DNA from: an uncultured Eubacteriales bacterium
Lineage (GTDB): Bacteria > Bacillota > Clostridia > Christensenellales > DTU072
Direction of reading: 5' to 3'
DNA: 64,000 nt
NCBI GenBank assembly: GCA_949292905.1
Contig: CASFAV010000016.1
Location: forward strand, 124,001-188,000
Position numbers and translations under genes: made by a program
In this document: positions 63,988 through 64,000 of the stretch, in pieces
Position numbering within the stretch: the first letter of the stretch is position 1
Layout of the letters: each line of letters starts with the position of its first letter
The notes under the pieces: model-generated
The model's database searches: none
The model's input: the letters and a program-made list of their open reading frames with translations, nothing else
What the model was told of the DNA's origin: nothing

Positions 63988-64000
63988 ATGAATTTAACTG
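63988..64000 (+). CDS. Start of a gene cut by the window end
   Basis: ATG at 63988 (MNLT...) follows AAAGGAG with a 14-nt spacing. Only four codons are visible, so no product can be named. Confidence 0.35.

Noticed and set aside
63755..63990. T-box leader
   Set aside because: No TGGNACCGCG-type antiterminator sequence and no stem I hallmarks.

Overview
The window reads as a chromosome segment of a Gram-positive, low-to-mid-GC anaerobe of the Clostridia, probably an uncultured gut member. The signs are lipoproteins and giant surface proteins built from MBG, InlB-type and BspA-type repeats, a type III glutamine synthetase, an ANTAR regulator next to glnA, an EFR1-type ferredoxin/flavodoxin, and cytoplasmic GH2 and GH29 glycosidases. 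Promoters are close to TTGACA-17-TATAAT. No taxonomic marker gene such as 16S is present, so this placement is inference.

Layout. 1-901: no convincing gene; a 25-bp perfect inverted repeat and a promoter. 902-11725: a 3607-residue membrane-anchored MBG-repeat protein. 11.8-16.9 kb: a PP-loop ATP-pyrophosphatase, an EFR1-type protein, an FkbM methyltransferase, then a preQ1-I riboswitch controlling a queuosine-precursor transporter and an SDR oxidoreductase. 16.9-20.8 kb: a lipoprotein, a LarA-like racemase, pheA behind a Phe-rich leader peptide and attenuator, and a YqeY protein. 20.9-23.8 kb: a membrane-anchored protein and an MscS channel. 24.0-35.7 kb: a four-gene block of repeat lipoprotein, ABC ATPase, ABC permease and Ig-like surface protein. 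35.8-43.3 kb: a glutamine block, with glnN-guaA-pyrG leftward and glnA-ANTAR rightward. 43.3-50.5 kb: an ABC-2 exporter, a collagen-like protein, an acetyltransferase, a GDPD phosphodiesterase, a metallophosphoesterase, an iron alcohol dehydrogenase and a lipoprotein. 50.5-51.4 kb: tRNA-Ala(CGC) and an MBL-fold hydrolase. 51.6-62.8 kb: an apparent operon of a BspA/InlB-type lipoprotein, a full-length PurL-like protein that has lost its catalytic motifs, a small membrane protein, beta-mannosidase and alpha-L-fucosidase. 62.8-64.0 kb: tRNA-Leu(GAG), a NUDIX hydrolase, and a promoter plus leader for a gene cut by the window end.

The most unusual points are these. (1) The PurL-type pseudoenzyme at 55035-58079 keeps the fold landmarks of FGAM synthase but lacks the Cys nucleophile and the ATP/FGAR motifs. 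(2) pheA has a complete ribosome-mediated attenuator: a 25-codon leader with six Phe codons and mutually exclusive hairpins. (3) Five transcription units place the start codon exactly 6 nt after the -10 hexamer with no Shine-Dalgarno sequence, which points to leaderless mRNAs. (4) A textbook preQ1-I riboswitch with terminator precedes the queuosine-precursor transporter. (5) Glutamine synthesis (GS III, GS I) is packed together with two glutamine-consuming amidotransferases (GuaA, PyrG) and an RNA-binding ANTAR regulator.
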